In this document: piece after piece, positions 1 to 8,549 of the stretch
Layout of the letters: every line of letters starts with the position of its first letter
Position numbering within the stretch: position 1 is the first letter of the stretch
Assembly: GCA_017398555.1 (NCBI GenBank)
Contig: JAFQFV010000029.1
Location: 18,856 to 82,855 of the forward strand
From: Alistipes sp.
Lineage (GTDB): Bacteria > Bacteroidota > Bacteroidia > Bacteroidales > Rikenellaceae
DNA: 64,000 nucleotides
Direction: 5' to 3'
Program-made: the position numbers and the translations under genes
Notes under the pieces: model-generated
What the model was told of the DNA's origin: nothing
What the model saw: only the letters and a program-made list of their open reading frames with translations
Databases searched by the model: none

Positions 1-2
1 GG

Positions 3-38
3 CAGAGACTGCTTGCTGACTATGCCGAGGCGAGCTAA
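3..38 (+). CDS. 3' end of a gene cut by the window edge
   Basis: Frame 3 reads QRLLADYAEAS and then TAA, which looks like a natural alpha-helical C-terminus in the same orientation as the next gene. The other two forward frames are either closed at once or end in an implausible Arg-rich peptide. Only eleven residues are visible, so the product cannot be named. A small hairpin (GAGCT-AAC-AGCTC) overlaps the stop codon. Confidence 0.4.
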   Translation, partial: QRLLADYAEAS

Positions 39-90
39 CAGCTCTTAAATCTCCTAATAGGAATAAAAATTTTATTTTTATTCGCATAAT

Positions 91-122
91 CTTGTAAAGA
101 TTGTCAAAAATCATTAAATTCG
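91..122 (+). promoter_or_regulatory. candidate promoter of the Pro/Glu-rich gene
   Basis: TTG at 92-94 is followed after 20 bp by TAAATTCG (115-122), one mismatch from the Bacteroidetes -7 consensus TAnnTTTG. The predicted transcript start is about 20 bp before the ATG at 149. Confidence 0.35.
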
Positions 123-148
123 CAGATTAGAAATAATACAAACAGGAT

Positions 149-1264
149 ATGAATCTGAAAAAGATAAAAGAGGAGCTGTTGAGGGCTGCGGAACTTGTGG
201 AGGATTTCGAGAAAAATGGTAGAACGATTGACCGTGATGCGGCTATCAACAAGATACGTAATGTCTATGAGGAGCTGCGTTTTATGGCGCCACCGGTAGT
301 TGTGGATGAGCCGTCAGCGGAGCCTCTTGTCCCTTTTGAGCCCGAGCAGGAGGATGAACCCGAGGTTGAGGTGGAGTTTATTATGCCCGAGCAGGATGAG
401 GATGAGGCTGAAGATGAGGTAGAGTCTGCTGTTGAAGAGTCTGAAGAGGAGCCAGCCGAGGCAGAGTCCGAAGAGTCTGAAGAGCCCGAAGAGGTGGTCT
501 ATGTAGCCGAGGAGGATGAGCCTGAAGCCGAAGAGCCTGCTGCGGAGGTTGAGCCGGAGGTGGATGAGGAGTCCGACTCTGTAGAGGTTGTTGAGGATAT
601 TGACCCCGACAGCGCATTTGAGCCAGAAGAGGACGAGGAGCCAACCCCAGAACCTGCTCCAGAGTCCGAGCCAACACCCGAGCCAATTTCAGAGCCAACC
701 CCTGAACCAGAGCCGAAGAAGGTGGTAGTTGAACCGTCGCTCTTTGGTGATTATGAGCCGATAAGCAGAAAGAGCACTCACGCGCGCCGTAAGATAATGG
801 CGCTCTACGAGGAGGAGCCAGCTGTAGCACCTAAACCAGAGCCAAAACCAGAGCCAAAGGTTGAGGTCGAGCCAACACCTGCACCTGCACCAGCACCAAC
901 CCCTGCGCCAACCCCTGCGCCAGCGCCTAAAGTAGAGCCTGCGGTAGATACAGAGAATAAGGTATTGGGGGAGGTTATCACGCCGAAGACCACTATCGCC
1001 GATACGATTACCCCTGTTGTCAGTGTGGCGGAGGATAGACCTGTGGCGACGCTGCGTGGTGCGATAAATGTAGTGGATAGGTTTATGCTTATGCGAGATC
1101 TGTTTGATGATGATGCGCAGCTCTATGAGCAGACTATTGATGCCCTTGAGGCGATGGACAACCTTGACGACTGCATAATCTACATTGCCGAGAATTTTGC
1201 ATGGCGCCCATCTTCTGAGGGTGCGAAGTTGATGATGGACTTGTTACAGCGTAAACTTGGTTAG
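149..1264 (+). CDS. acidic Pro/Glu-rich hypothetical protein
   Basis: I do not recognise this 371-residue protein. It has a short charged helix at the N-terminus (about residues 1-45), a very acidic low-complexity middle (about 55-185, mainly E, D, V and A), EP/PAP repeats (about 185-275) that should be extended and disordered, and a compact non-repetitive C-terminus (about 300-371, with DRFMLMRDLF and LMMDLLQRKLG) that looks like a folded helical domain. There is no signal peptide or membrane segment, so a cytoplasmic place is likely. The stop codon lies one base before the rsmI ATG, so the two are probably co-transcribed. The repeats are encoded by near-repetitive DNA and may vary in length between strains. 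Confidence 0.75.
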   Translation: MNLKKIKEELLRAAELVEDFEKNGRTIDRDAAINKIRNVYEELRFMAPPVVVDEPSAEPLVPFEPEQEDEPEVEVEFIMPEQDEDEAEDEVESAVEESEEEPAEAESEESEEPEEVVYVAEEDEPEAEEPAAEVEPEVDEESDSVEVVEDIDPDSAFEPEEDEEPTPEPAPESEPTPEPISEPTPEPEPKKVVVEPSLFGDYEPISRKSTHARRKIMALYEEEPAVAPKPEPKPEPKVEVEPTPAPAPAPTPAPTPAPAPKVEPAVDTENKVLGEVITPKTTIADTITPVVSVAEDRPVATLRGAINVVDRFMLMRDLFDDDAQLYEQTIDALEAMDNLDDCIIYIAENFAWRPSSEGAKLMMDLLQRKLG

Positions 1265-1265
1265 A

Positions 1266-1985
1266 ATGGCTAAATTGTATATTGTTCCTACTCCGATAGG
1301 AAACCTTGAAGATATTACGCTCCGTGCGATACGCGTCTTGGAAGAGGTCGATTTTATCCTTGCCGAGGATACTCGCACCTCGTCGGTGCTCCTTAAGCAC
1401 CTCAATATCGAGAAGCCGTTGCGCTCGCACCATAAGTTTAATGAGCACGCTACGGTGCGCGCCGTTGCCGAGGCTATTGAGGCTGGCAAGAATGTGGCGC
1501 TTATATCCGATGCGGGTACGCCGGGCATCTCTGACCCCGGTTTTCTGCTTGTGCGCACCTGCGTTGAGGAGGGTATTGAGGTAGAGACACTCCCTGGTGC
1601 TACGGCTTGTATTCCGGCTCTTGTGCAGAGTGGATTTCCGTGCGACCGCTTCTGCTTTGAGGGCTTTTTGCCGCAGAAGAAGGGTCGAATGAAGCGATTG
1701 GCGGAGCTTGCTGAGGAGAGCAGAACAATAATATTTTACGAATCTCCGTTTCGTGTTGTAAAGTGCCTTGAGCAGCTTGCCGAGGTCTTTGGCCCTGAGC
1801 GCAGGGTGGCAGTGTCGCGTGAGCTGACAAAGAAGTTTGAGCAGACCGTGCGTGGTACGCTTGCCGAGGTTATTGCACACTTTAAGTCACAGCAACCCAA
1901 GGGCGAGTTTGTCATTGTGCTTGCAGGTAAGGGGCTTAAGAGCAGAACAACTGATTCAGAGGAGGAGATAGAGGAGAATGAGTAG
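1266..1985 (+). CDS. rsmI: 16S rRNA 2'-O-ribose C1402 methyltransferase RsmI
   Basis: This is a tetrapyrrole-methylase-fold protein of 239 residues, the usual length. Visible family motifs are the N-terminal YIVPTPIGNLEDIT, AEDTR (about 34-38), the SAM-loop SDAGTPGISDPG (81-92), LPGATA, and FEGFLP. The family uses SAM to methylate the 2'-OH of C1402 in the decoding centre of 16S rRNA. I chose the ATG at 1266; an in-frame TTG at 1257 would overlap the upstream gene. Its last codons overlap the start of the acyltransferase gene by 8 bp (ATGAGTAG), which indicates coupled translation. Confidence 0.95.
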   Translation: MAKLYIVPTPIGNLEDITLRAIRVLEEVDFILAEDTRTSSVLLKHLNIEKPLRSHHKFNEHATVRAVAEAIEAGKNVALISDAGTPGISDPGFLLVRTCVEEGIEVETLPGATACIPALVQSGFPCDRFCFEGFLPQKKGRMKRLAELAEESRTIIFYESPFRVVKCLEQLAEVFGPERRVAVSRELTKKFEQTVRGTLAEVIAHFKSQQPKGEFVIVLAGKGLKSRTTDSEEEIEENE

Positions 1986-2916
1986 CTATAAAGATACCAA
2001 GATGAGTTTTGGTGCACGACTGCTGTGGATACTGTGTCGTGCTGTGGCTATTACGCCTCATTGGTTTCAGTATGGCTGTTTGGGCAATCTTATCTACTTT
2101 TTGTTGAGATATGTGGCGCGCTATCGTCGCTCGCTGATTATCCACCAACTTGAGGGCTCATTCCCCGACAAGAGAGAGGAGGAGATTGCAAAAATCTGCA
2201 ACGACTACTACCACTTCCTTGCCCAGACCTTTATAGGAACGGCAACCCTTGCGGGTATGAAGAGCAGCCAACGCCTTGAGGCGCTTGAACTGACAGTTCC
2301 TGAGCATATTAAAAAGGTTGTGGAGGGTCGAGATTTTGTATATCTCTCGTCGCACCATAACTTCTGGGAGTATGCACAATTTTCGGGACTGCCGTTTGAT
2401 GGGCATAAGATGCTCTTTGCCTACCATCCGCTATCGAGCAAGGTGTGGGATGAACTATACTACCATCTGCGCTATAGCGAGGATGGACTGCCCGTGCCGA
2501 GTAGTCAGCTGATACGTTTCTACTTGGAGCATCGTCAGAGTGGGATAGATGGCAAGCGAATGTTGATGGGGCTTATTGCCGACCAAAATGCCGCTCCAAA
2601 GGGGGATGTGCATTGGTATAACTTCCTTAACCGCCCGACACTCTTCTTTGAGGGTGGCGAGCAGCTGGCACTGAAGTTTCACCTTCCCGTGCTCTATTTG
2701 GGTATGAGTTACATCAGCCCCGGGAGGTATAAGGGAGAGGTGACGTTGCTCTATGATGGCGATGAAAAGGTAGAGAAACATGAGATAACCGAGCGATATG
2801 TACGACAGCTGGAGCGCGATATAGAGCGTGAGCCTGCACACTGGATGTGGTCGCATCGTCGCTGGAAATATTATCCTGACCCCGTGACGGGCGAGCCGAT
2901 ATATAGACAAAAATAG
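1978..2916 (+). CDS. LpxL/HtrB-type lipid acyltransferase, copy 1
   Basis: This 312-residue protein of the Lip_A_acyltrans family has an N-terminal hydrophobic anchor (about 11-45), the catalytic HX4E motif in SSHHNFWEY (H126, E131), and a conserved GDVHWYNFLNRPTLFF block (about 207-222). Such enzymes transfer secondary acyl chains at the inner membrane, typically to lipid A. In Bacteroidetes members of this family also make other acylated lipids, so the acceptor is uncertain. It overlaps rsmI by 8 bp and is followed 40 bp later by a paralogue with the same architecture. Confidence 0.85.
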   Translation: MSSYKDTKMSFGARLLWILCRAVAITPHWFQYGCLGNLIYFLLRYVARYRRSLIIHQLEGSFPDKREEEIAKICNDYYHFLAQTFIGTATLAGMKSSQRLEALELTVPEHIKKVVEGRDFVYLSSHHNFWEYAQFSGLPFDGHKMLFAYHPLSSKVWDELYYHLRYSEDGLPVPSSQLIRFYLEHRQSGIDGKRMLMGLIADQNAAPKGDVHWYNFLNRPTLFFEGGEQLALKFHLPVLYLGMSYISPGRYKGEVTLLYDGDEKVEKHEITERYVRQLERDIEREPAHWMWSHRRWKYYPDPVTGEPIYRQK

Positions 2917-2956
2917 GATATAGATACCATAAACTAACTACTGACTCTAAAATACT

Positions 2957-3898
2957 ATGAAGAACACAAAGCCTGAATTGGGTTTGGGTGCGAGGTGCTT
3001 GTGGCTGTTGTGTCGTTCGATAGCAATTTTGCCCTATTGGGCCCAATATGGATGTATCGCTCCATTTATATACGTCGTTGTGCGCTATTTGGTGGGGTAT
3101 CGTCGAGGTTTGATACTCAAGCAACTCTCTGACTCTTTCCCTGAAAAGAGTCGTGAGGAGATTGAGGGTATCTGTAATGAGTTTTACCGCCACTTTGCGG
3201 AGATTATCATTACGACGATGTCTATGGCTGGCATTACAGAGGAGCAGCGACGCGATGCTGTAAAGTTTAACATTGCAGACCATGTGCGCCAGACGTTGAA
3301 GGATAGACACGTCGTCATCCTCGCCTCGCATTACGGGGTGTGGGAGTATGCGCAGTTTGTCTGCCTCCATCTGCCGGGCTATTGTGAGATTGGAGCATAT
3401 CATCCGCTGTCAAATAAGGCGTGGGATGAGCTGTTTCTGCATCTGCGCACATTTGAGGATGTTATCCCTGTGCCGAGTAGCCGCTACTTGCGCTACTTTA
3501 TCGAGCACAAAGAGTCGGGAGTGAATGGCAAGCCGATGTTGCTCGGTATGGCATCCGACCAGAATGCGCCGCCAAAGGGGGATGTGCATTGGTATAACTT
3601 CCTCAACCGTCCGACCCTCTTCTTTGAGGGTGGCGAGCAGTTGGCGACAAAGTTTTCGTTGCCGGTTGTCTATTTCAGTATGAAGCGAAAGGGTGCCGGT
3701 CGTTATGAGTGTGATGTTATTTTAGTGCACGATGGCCAGGAGCCTGTGGAGAAGCACGAGATTACCGAGCGCTATGTTCGATTGTTGGAGCAGGATATAG
3801 AGCGCGACCCGGCACGTTGGATGTGGTCGCATCGTCGTTGGAAGTATAGACCTGACCCTGTAACGGGCGAGGCGGTTTACTATAGAAAAGGTGTGTAG
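2957..3898 (+). CDS. LpxL/HtrB-type lipid acyltransferase, copy 2
   Basis: This 313-residue tandem paralogue of the preceding gene shares GARxLWxLCR, the GDVHWYNFLNRPTLFF block, the HEITERYVR segment and the C-terminal MWSHRRWKY-PDPVTGE. The catalytic HX4E is in ASHYGVWEY (H125, E130), so the active site appears intact. The sequences differ widely elsewhere, which fits an old duplication with different acyl-chain or acceptor choice. It ends three bases before a GT2 gene, so both acyltransferases and the two glycosyltransferases probably form one envelope-lipid operon. Confidence 0.85.
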   Translation: MKNTKPELGLGARCLWLLCRSIAILPYWAQYGCIAPFIYVVVRYLVGYRRGLILKQLSDSFPEKSREEIEGICNEFYRHFAEIIITTMSMAGITEEQRRDAVKFNIADHVRQTLKDRHVVILASHYGVWEYAQFVCLHLPGYCEIGAYHPLSNKAWDELFLHLRTFEDVIPVPSSRYLRYFIEHKESGVNGKPMLLGMASDQNAPPKGDVHWYNFLNRPTLFFEGGEQLATKFSLPVVYFSMKRKGAGRYECDVILVHDGQEPVEKHEITERYVRLLEQDIERDPARWMWSHRRWKYRPDPVTGEAVYYRKGV

Positions 3899-3901
3899 AG
3901 A

Positions 3902-4909
3902 ATGAGAACGGCTGTAGTTATACTCAATTATAACGGAGAGGAGCATCTGCGTCGCTTTTTGCCGTCAGTTATTGATGGTACAGAGGGGGCAGATATTGTC
4001 GTTGCCGATAATGGCTCGACAGATGGCTCATTGGCTCTGTTGGATAGAGAGTTTGCTACGGTAAAAAAGATAGTTCTTGGTAAAAACTACGGCTTTGCCG
4101 AGGGGTATAACAGGGCACTTGCAGCCCTTGCGGACTATGACTGTTGCGTGCTGCTTAACTCGGATGTCAAGACGCCGAAGGGGTGGCTTGCCCCGCTTGT
4201 TCAGGTGCTTGAGAGGGATAGCTCTGTGGCGGTTGTGGGCCCGAAGATTTTGAGCGTTGAGGAGCCAACGAAGTTTGAGTATGCAGGGGCTGCGGGTGGC
4301 TTTATCGACTACTTGGGTTACCCGTTCTGTCGCGGTCGCATACTATCTACAACAGAGGTTGATAGGGGGCAGTATGATGACTGCCGAGAGGTCTTTTGGG
4401 TCAGTGGTGCGGCATTTTGCGTAAGGCGAGAAGTCTATCAGTCGCTTGGGGGGCTTTGCGGTGAGTTCTTTGCCCATATGGAGGAGATTGACCTGTGCTG
4501 GCGTATGCAGCTTGCTGGGTGGAAGGTTATGGTCGAGCCGCGTAGTGCGGTCTATCACTTGGGCGGCGGGACTTTGCAGACAAATTCGCCGAGGAAGATA
4601 TTTTTTAACCACCGAAATAACTTGGCTATGCTCTTCCGCTGTGCAACGCCTATGCAGCGGTTGGTTGTTGCTCTTGTTCGCCCCGCGCTTGACCTTGCAG
4701 CGGCGTTGAGTTATGCTCTGAAGGGCGATAAAGAGGGGACAAGGGCACTCTTTGCGGCGTGGAGAGATTTTATCCGTTGGCACCATCGCCTTGCAGCGGA
4801 GCGAAGGCAGATTCGTAGCGGAGCAAAGTGCGAGTCGCGTTATATATATAAAGGTATGATAGTGCTGCGCTATCTGCTTGGTAAGAGAGAATTTGAAAAA
4901 ATGATGTGA
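3902..4909 (+). CDS. GT2 family glycosyltransferase, rhamnosyltransferase-like
   Basis: This 335-residue GT-A enzyme starts VVILNYNGEEHLRRFLPS and contains DNGSTDGS (donor-binding), LLNSDV (the DXD-like metal site), and HMEEIDLCWR (the ED acid motif of rhamnosyl- and galactofuranosyl-type GT2 enzymes). It has no clear membrane span, though the C-terminal third is hydrophobic and basic and may be peripheral. The likely role is extension of an O-antigen, capsule or glycolipid glycan. The donor and acceptor cannot be read from sequence. The stop is followed after one base by the next GT2 gene. Confidence 0.85.
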   Translation: MRTAVVILNYNGEEHLRRFLPSVIDGTEGADIVVADNGSTDGSLALLDREFATVKKIVLGKNYGFAEGYNRALAALADYDCCVLLNSDVKTPKGWLAPLVQVLERDSSVAVVGPKILSVEEPTKFEYAGAAGGFIDYLGYPFCRGRILSTTEVDRGQYDDCREVFWVSGAAFCVRREVYQSLGGLCGEFFAHMEEIDLCWRMQLAGWKVMVEPRSAVYHLGGGTLQTNSPRKIFFNHRNNLAMLFRCATPMQRLVVALVRPALDLAAALSYALKGDKEGTRALFAAWRDFIRWHHRLAAERRQIRSGAKCESRYIYKGMIVLRYLLGKREFEKMM

Positions 4910-4910
4910 T

Positions 4911-5624
4911 ATGAGAAAACTTGTAATTATTCCGACCTATAACGAGAAGGAGAATGTCTCGGCGATGATTGACAAGGTGCTCTCGCTCGATGGCGAGTTC
5001 AATATGCTCTTTGTCGATGATGGCTCGCCCGACGGTACGGCAGATATTATCCGCGAGCGCCAGAAGAGCTGCCCGGAGCGTATCAATCTGATATGTCGTA
5101 GCGGTAAGCTCGGCTTGGGAACGGCATATATCGCAGGCTTTAAGTGGGCACTTGATGCGGGCTACGACCTTATCTTCGAGATGGATTGCGACTTTTCGCA
5201 TAACCCTGATGATTTGTTGCGCCTTGCATCGCGCCTTGAGAGTGATGCCGATGTGGTTATCGGTTCGAGATATGTGCGCGGTGTGAATGTGGTGAATTGG
5301 CCACTCTCGCGCCTGCTGATGAGCTACTTTGCATCAAAATATGTGAAGATTGTAACGGGTATGCCTGTCTGTGATGCCACCGCGGGTTTTGTGGGCTATA
5401 AGGCGGAGGTGCTCAAGAGAATTAACCTTGACCGCGTGCAGATGGTTGGCTACGGTTTTCAGATAGAGATGAAATATACCGCATGGAAGCACGGCTTTAA
5501 GATTGCCGAGGAGTCGATTATCTTTATCGACCGCTTCGCCGGCACATCGAAGATGTCAAGCGGAATCTTTGGCGAGGCCTTCTTCGGGGTGCTCAAGTTA
5601 CCGTTCCGTAATGTAACGAAGTAA
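4911..5624 (+). CDS. polyprenol-phosphate mannosyltransferase-like GT2
   Basis: This 237-residue protein is a soluble DPM1-type GT2 without a C-terminal membrane domain. It has IIPTYNEKENV (about 6-16), FVDDGSPDGTA, the MDCDFSHNP metal site (about 92-100), GSRYVRG, and a C-terminal RFAGTSKMS. The family moves a sugar from a nucleotide donor to polyprenyl phosphate at the inner membrane, giving a donor for periplasmic glycosylation or lipid modification. It is the last gene of the plus-strand run and is followed at once by a strong terminator. Confidence 0.85.
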   Translation: MRKLVIIPTYNEKENVSAMIDKVLSLDGEFNMLFVDDGSPDGTADIIRERQKSCPERINLICRSGKLGLGTAYIAGFKWALDAGYDLIFEMDCDFSHNPDDLLRLASRLESDADVVIGSRYVRGVNVVNWPLSRLLMSYFASKYVKIVTGMPVCDATAGFVGYKAEVLKRINLDRVQMVGYGFQIEMKYTAWKHGFKIAEESIIFIDRFAGTSKMSSGIFGEAFFGVLKLPFRNVTK

Positions 5625-5653
5625 AAAAGGGAGGCAATCGCCTCCCTTTTTTT
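5623..5653. terminator. bidirectional intrinsic terminator
   Basis: A 7-bp GC-rich stem (GGGAGGC / GCCTCCC, loop AATC) is flanked by A6 and T7 tracts. It can end transcription of the GT2 operon on plus and of yebC on minus. Confidence 0.85.
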
Positions 5654-5672
5654 GCTTTATGTCAGTCTTGGA

Positions 5673-6398
5673 CTACTCCTCCTCAACCTCAGCCATAGTG
5701 TGGTAAACGTTTACCACATCGTCATCCTCCTCAAGCTTCTCAACGAGCTTCTCAACAGCCTCGCGAGCCTCTGCATCGAGCTCCTTGGTGTCGGTTGGTA
5801 TGCGTACGCTCTCACCTGAAACAATCTCATAGCCCTGATCGTCAAGCCACTTCTGAATAGCACCGAATGACTCGTATGCAGCATATACAGTAATGCCGTC
5901 CTCCTCAGCGTAGAACTCATCTACACCTAAGTCGATCATCTCGAGCTCGAGCTCCTCCGGATCTACACCCTCAGTAGCCTTGAACTTGAATACACACTTG
6001 TGCTCAAACATAAATGCCACGCTACCTGAGTTACCGAGGCTACCGCCGCACTTGTTGAAATACATACGAACGCTCGCTACAGTACGGTTTGTATTGTCAG
6101 TAGCAGTCTCTACGAGGAATGCTACGCCGTGAGGACCATAACCCTCATATACAACCTCCTTGTAATCAGCTGCATCCTTATCGGTTGCACGCTTAATTGC
6201 ACGCTCAACATTCTCCTTAGGCATATTCTCAGCCTTTGCATTCTGCATAAGGATACGCAGACGAGTGTTTGCTGATGGATCTGCACCACCTGCCTTAACT
6301 GCAATCTCAATCTCCTTACCAATCTTAGTGAAGACGCGAGCCATGTGACCCCAACGCTTCATCTTACGCGCTTTACGATACTCAAAAGCTCTTCCCAT
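5673..6398 (-). CDS. yebC: YebC/PmpR/TACO1 family protein
   Basis: The 241-residue product has the family signature: an N-terminal RAFEYRKARKMKRWGHMARVF, then FTKIGKEI, a NTRLRILMQNAKAENMPKEN segment, and YEGYGPHGVAFLVE. Family members act as translation or transcription factors: TACO1 and YebC act on ribosomes at proline-rich stretches, while PmpR was described as a DNA-binding regulator. The C-terminal quarter is very acidic. The gene stands alone between two intergenic gaps. The neighbouring proteome contains proline-rich proteins (for example at 149-1264), which could be targets, but that is speculation. Confidence 0.9.
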   Translation of the reverse strand: MGRAFEYRKARKMKRWGHMARVFTKIGKEIEIAVKAGGADPSANTRLRILMQNAKAENMPKENVERAIKRATDKDAADYKEVVYEGYGPHGVAFLVETATDNTNRTVASVRMYFNKCGGSLGNSGSVAFMFEHKCVFKFKATEGVDPEELELEMIDLGVDEFYAEEDGITVYAAYESFGAIQKWLDDQGYEIVSGESVRIPTDTKELDAEAREAVEKLVEKLEEDDDVVNVYHTMAEVEEE

Positions 6399-6433
6399 AA
6401 TATTATTGTTTTTGTTTTTTGATTTCTAATCGG

Positions 6434-6441
6434 CAAAGTTA
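6434..6441 (-). promoter_or_regulatory. -7 promoter element of yebC
   Basis: The minus strand reads TAACTTTG, an exact TAnnTTTG match about 35 bp before the start codon. No good -33 TTTG is visible at 19-21 bp. Confidence 0.45.
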
Positions 6442-6531
6442 TGAAAAAATTTGGATTTTTTATTTAGTTTTTATAAATTTGTAACAGATGTAGCCAATTC
6501 TTTATAGTGTAATTAGAAAAATGTTGATGTC

Positions 6532-7896
6532 ATGAAGAGATTTTTACTTCTGTTTTTAATGTTTGCAGCGTGTTTGACGTCTTGTACAAAAGAGTATTGT
6601 GCAGTCATAGAAATGCCAATAGAACGAAAAAATCAAACAACTTGTGGAATAGAAGAGTGTGCTAAGAGAGTTGTACAGGATGTATTGAAGAGGATTGATC
6701 CTATCACAAGGGGTAGTATCAGAGAAATTGAAAATGTAGGAGTAGTGACATTTCAAGAGTTGTTTGGGTCGCAATTTTCACGTGTGAATGATTCTCTTTT
6801 TATTCATCCAGACTCTTTGGGACTTGTTTTTGTTAATTTCAAGGATAGTTTAGGTTATTCTCTACTTATCCCACGCTTTGATGAAGATGATAATAAATTG
6901 GATGAGGATATTGATGGGGATAGTAATACTCCACTTCAACTATTGGCAATAACAGATAGTGGTACAATTTCTACAGAACAGATAATGTCTGATGGTACAG
7001 GAGGATGGCAGTCTACATTACCTGATGATAGCACAGAAACAACTTGTGATGAAAATTGGGAAGGATGGAGTGTTGGTAATGCTAATCAAAATACATTCGC
7101 AAATAATTTATTGTGTTCATACTTGTATAATAAAACATACCAACCAGAACTTTATGTAGATACTACAGAGGATTTGAATGATATGAATGTAGTTAATAAT
7201 GTAGCTCTTGATCAAAAAGGTCCTCTTATTTTTACGACATGGGATCAGTTGGAACCATTTAATAATTTAGTAACGACACAATCCAAAAATGGCGGGAATT
7301 GCCCTATTGGGTGTACTGTTATTGCATCTGCTCAGATTCTTGCATATTTTGCGAATAGAGACCTTGTGTGGTTTTTCGGAGTTAATGATATATATTGGAG
7401 GCATATTAGGTCGTATAGGAGTAGTAGTGTAGAAGAGAATTCCAATGATATAAGCATTAGTACTATCGAAAAAGACATTGCAATATTTGCAAAAGATATA
7501 GCAGATGGCATAGGTGTATCATATAGGGAAAAAGACAATGGAAGCGGAGTAGCCTTGCCATCTGAGGTACAATCATACCTTAAGAAAGATTTGCTATATA
7601 ATGTTAGTGCGTGGAAGTTATGGGGTAGCAAAGCTAAACGATTGAAAGAGATAGTAAATAGCATAAATGCGAATAAACCTGTATTTATATCTGCAGCAGA
7701 TGGTCTCGAGGGACATTCTTGGGTTGTTGATGGCTATATGAAAAATGAAGACTCAACAAAAAATAAACATGATTATTATATACACTGCAACTTCGGGTGG
7801 GGAGGAACAAGTGATGGCTGGTATTTAATAGATATGATTCATAGCGGTAAAAGTTTTAATTATAACTATATGTTTAGTTATATTTTCTTTGAATAA
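6532..7896 (+). CDS. C10-family (streptopain-like) cysteine peptidase lipoprotein
   Basis: The 454-residue protein has a lipoprotein signal (LTSC, Cys18), a propeptide-like N-terminal half (about 20-230) and a C10 peptidase domain. Catalytic candidates are Cys261 in CPIGCTVIASAQ and His395 in EGHSWVVDGY, followed by the conserved Trp of NFGWGGTSDGWY. The family (SpeB, interpain, Bfp proteases) is secreted or surface-bound and degrades host or inhibitor proteins. The propeptide probably keeps the zymogen silent. The coding sequence is clearly AT-richer than its neighbours, with many AAT, AAA and ATA codons, which suggests acquisition by transfer. An outer-membrane-type protein gene follows after 11 bp. 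Confidence 0.85.
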   Translation: MKRFLLLFLMFAACLTSCTKEYCAVIEMPIERKNQTTCGIEECAKRVVQDVLKRIDPITRGSIREIENVGVVTFQELFGSQFSRVNDSLFIHPDSLGLVFVNFKDSLGYSLLIPRFDEDDNKLDEDIDGDSNTPLQLLAITDSGTISTEQIMSDGTGGWQSTLPDDSTETTCDENWEGWSVGNANQNTFANNLLCSYLYNKTYQPELYVDTTEDLNDMNVVNNVALDQKGPLIFTTWDQLEPFNNLVTTQSKNGGNCPIGCTVIASAQILAYFANRDLVWFFGVNDIYWRHIRSYRSSSVEENSNDISISTIEKDIAIFAKDIADGIGVSYREKDNGSGVALPSEVQSYLKKDLLYNVSAWKLWGSKAKRLKEIVNSINANKPVFISAADGLEGHSWVVDGYMKNEDSTKNKHDYYIHCNFGWGGTSDGWYLIDMIHSGKSFNYNYMFSYIFFE

Positions 7897-7907
7897 AAGA
7901 GGACGTT

Positions 7908-8465
7908 ATGAAAAGATCGATAAGTTTATTATTATTAATACTCTGCGCGCACTTTTCATTCGCATCAAATCCTAAACTGCAGAAAGAGCATCGCTATGGT
8001 GATCGTGGTCGTTTTGGAACTATCAAGACGAGTTTTGTGATGTGGAATCCAGATGCAGGGAGTCCATATTCGGAATATGGAGTCGAAATTGATTTGATAA
8101 ATGGCTTTGCATTCAATCCATATTTTATGCTTGGTGGTGGCGTTGGTGTTGATTTTAAGTGGGAAAAACTAGCAGCTGACCAAAAAACAGACTTAAAGAC
8201 CTTCATTCCTATATATGCACATATAAGATGTAATATCCTCGATCGCAGACTTACACCAGTCATTGCACTAAATATAGGCGGTGCAGCTTTGGTCGATGAT
8301 GATAAGGTGCAATGGGGTGGATGGTGTGTCGAACCTTTAGCAGGTATTGCTGTGCGACTAAAAAATGGCAAATCGATAGACCTTACCGCATCGCTACACG
8401 TTCAAGGCGGAATATTTTTGGGCTGGGATATAGGTCATAAAATCGGTGTCAGTTATACCTGGTAG
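7908..8465 (+). CDS. small outer-membrane beta-barrel-like protein
   Basis: This 185-residue protein has a signal peptide (about 1-19) followed by alternating amphipathic segments and a C-terminal SYTW, the aromatic end typical of outer-membrane barrels recognised by BamA. The length suits an eight-stranded barrel. I do not recognise a named family. It lies 11 bp after the C10 peptidase and before a terminator, so the two genes form a unit; a role in peptidase display or as an inhibitor or partner is inference only. Confidence 0.65.
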   Translation: MKRSISLLLLILCAHFSFASNPKLQKEHRYGDRGRFGTIKTSFVMWNPDAGSPYSEYGVEIDLINGFAFNPYFMLGGGVGVDFKWEKLAADQKTDLKTFIPIYAHIRCNILDRRLTPVIALNIGGAALVDDDKVQWGGWCVEPLAGIAVRLKNGKSIDLTASLHVQGGIFLGWDIGHKIGVSYTW

Positions 8466-8469
8466 TATA

Positions 8470-8496
8470 AGTCCTGCTAAGGCGGGACTTTTTTTG
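8470..8496 (+). terminator. intrinsic terminator of the C10 peptidase unit
   Basis: The hairpin AGTCCTGC-TAAG-GCGGGACT is followed by T7. The T-tract doubles as the -33 region of the next promoter. Confidence 0.8.
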
Positions 8497-8524
8497 TTTT
8501 AATTGGTGATAATAGCTATATTTG
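8493..8524 (+). promoter_or_regulatory. promoter of the Sua5/YrdC gene
   Basis: TTTG (8493-8496), a 20-bp spacer, then TATATTTG (8517-8524) is an excellent Bacteroidetes promoter. It would start transcription about 20 bp before the ATG at 8550. Confidence 0.75.
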
Positions 8525-8549
8525 CAGTGAATAATTACTGACTAATACT

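Noticed and set aside
381-993. Minus-strand frames rich in Leu/Pro/Gly opposite the Pro/Glu-rich gene
   Set aside because: These mirror the low-complexity repeats of the plus-strand gene, have no promoter, and a rich GAG/CCA composition on one strand naturally leaves the other open.
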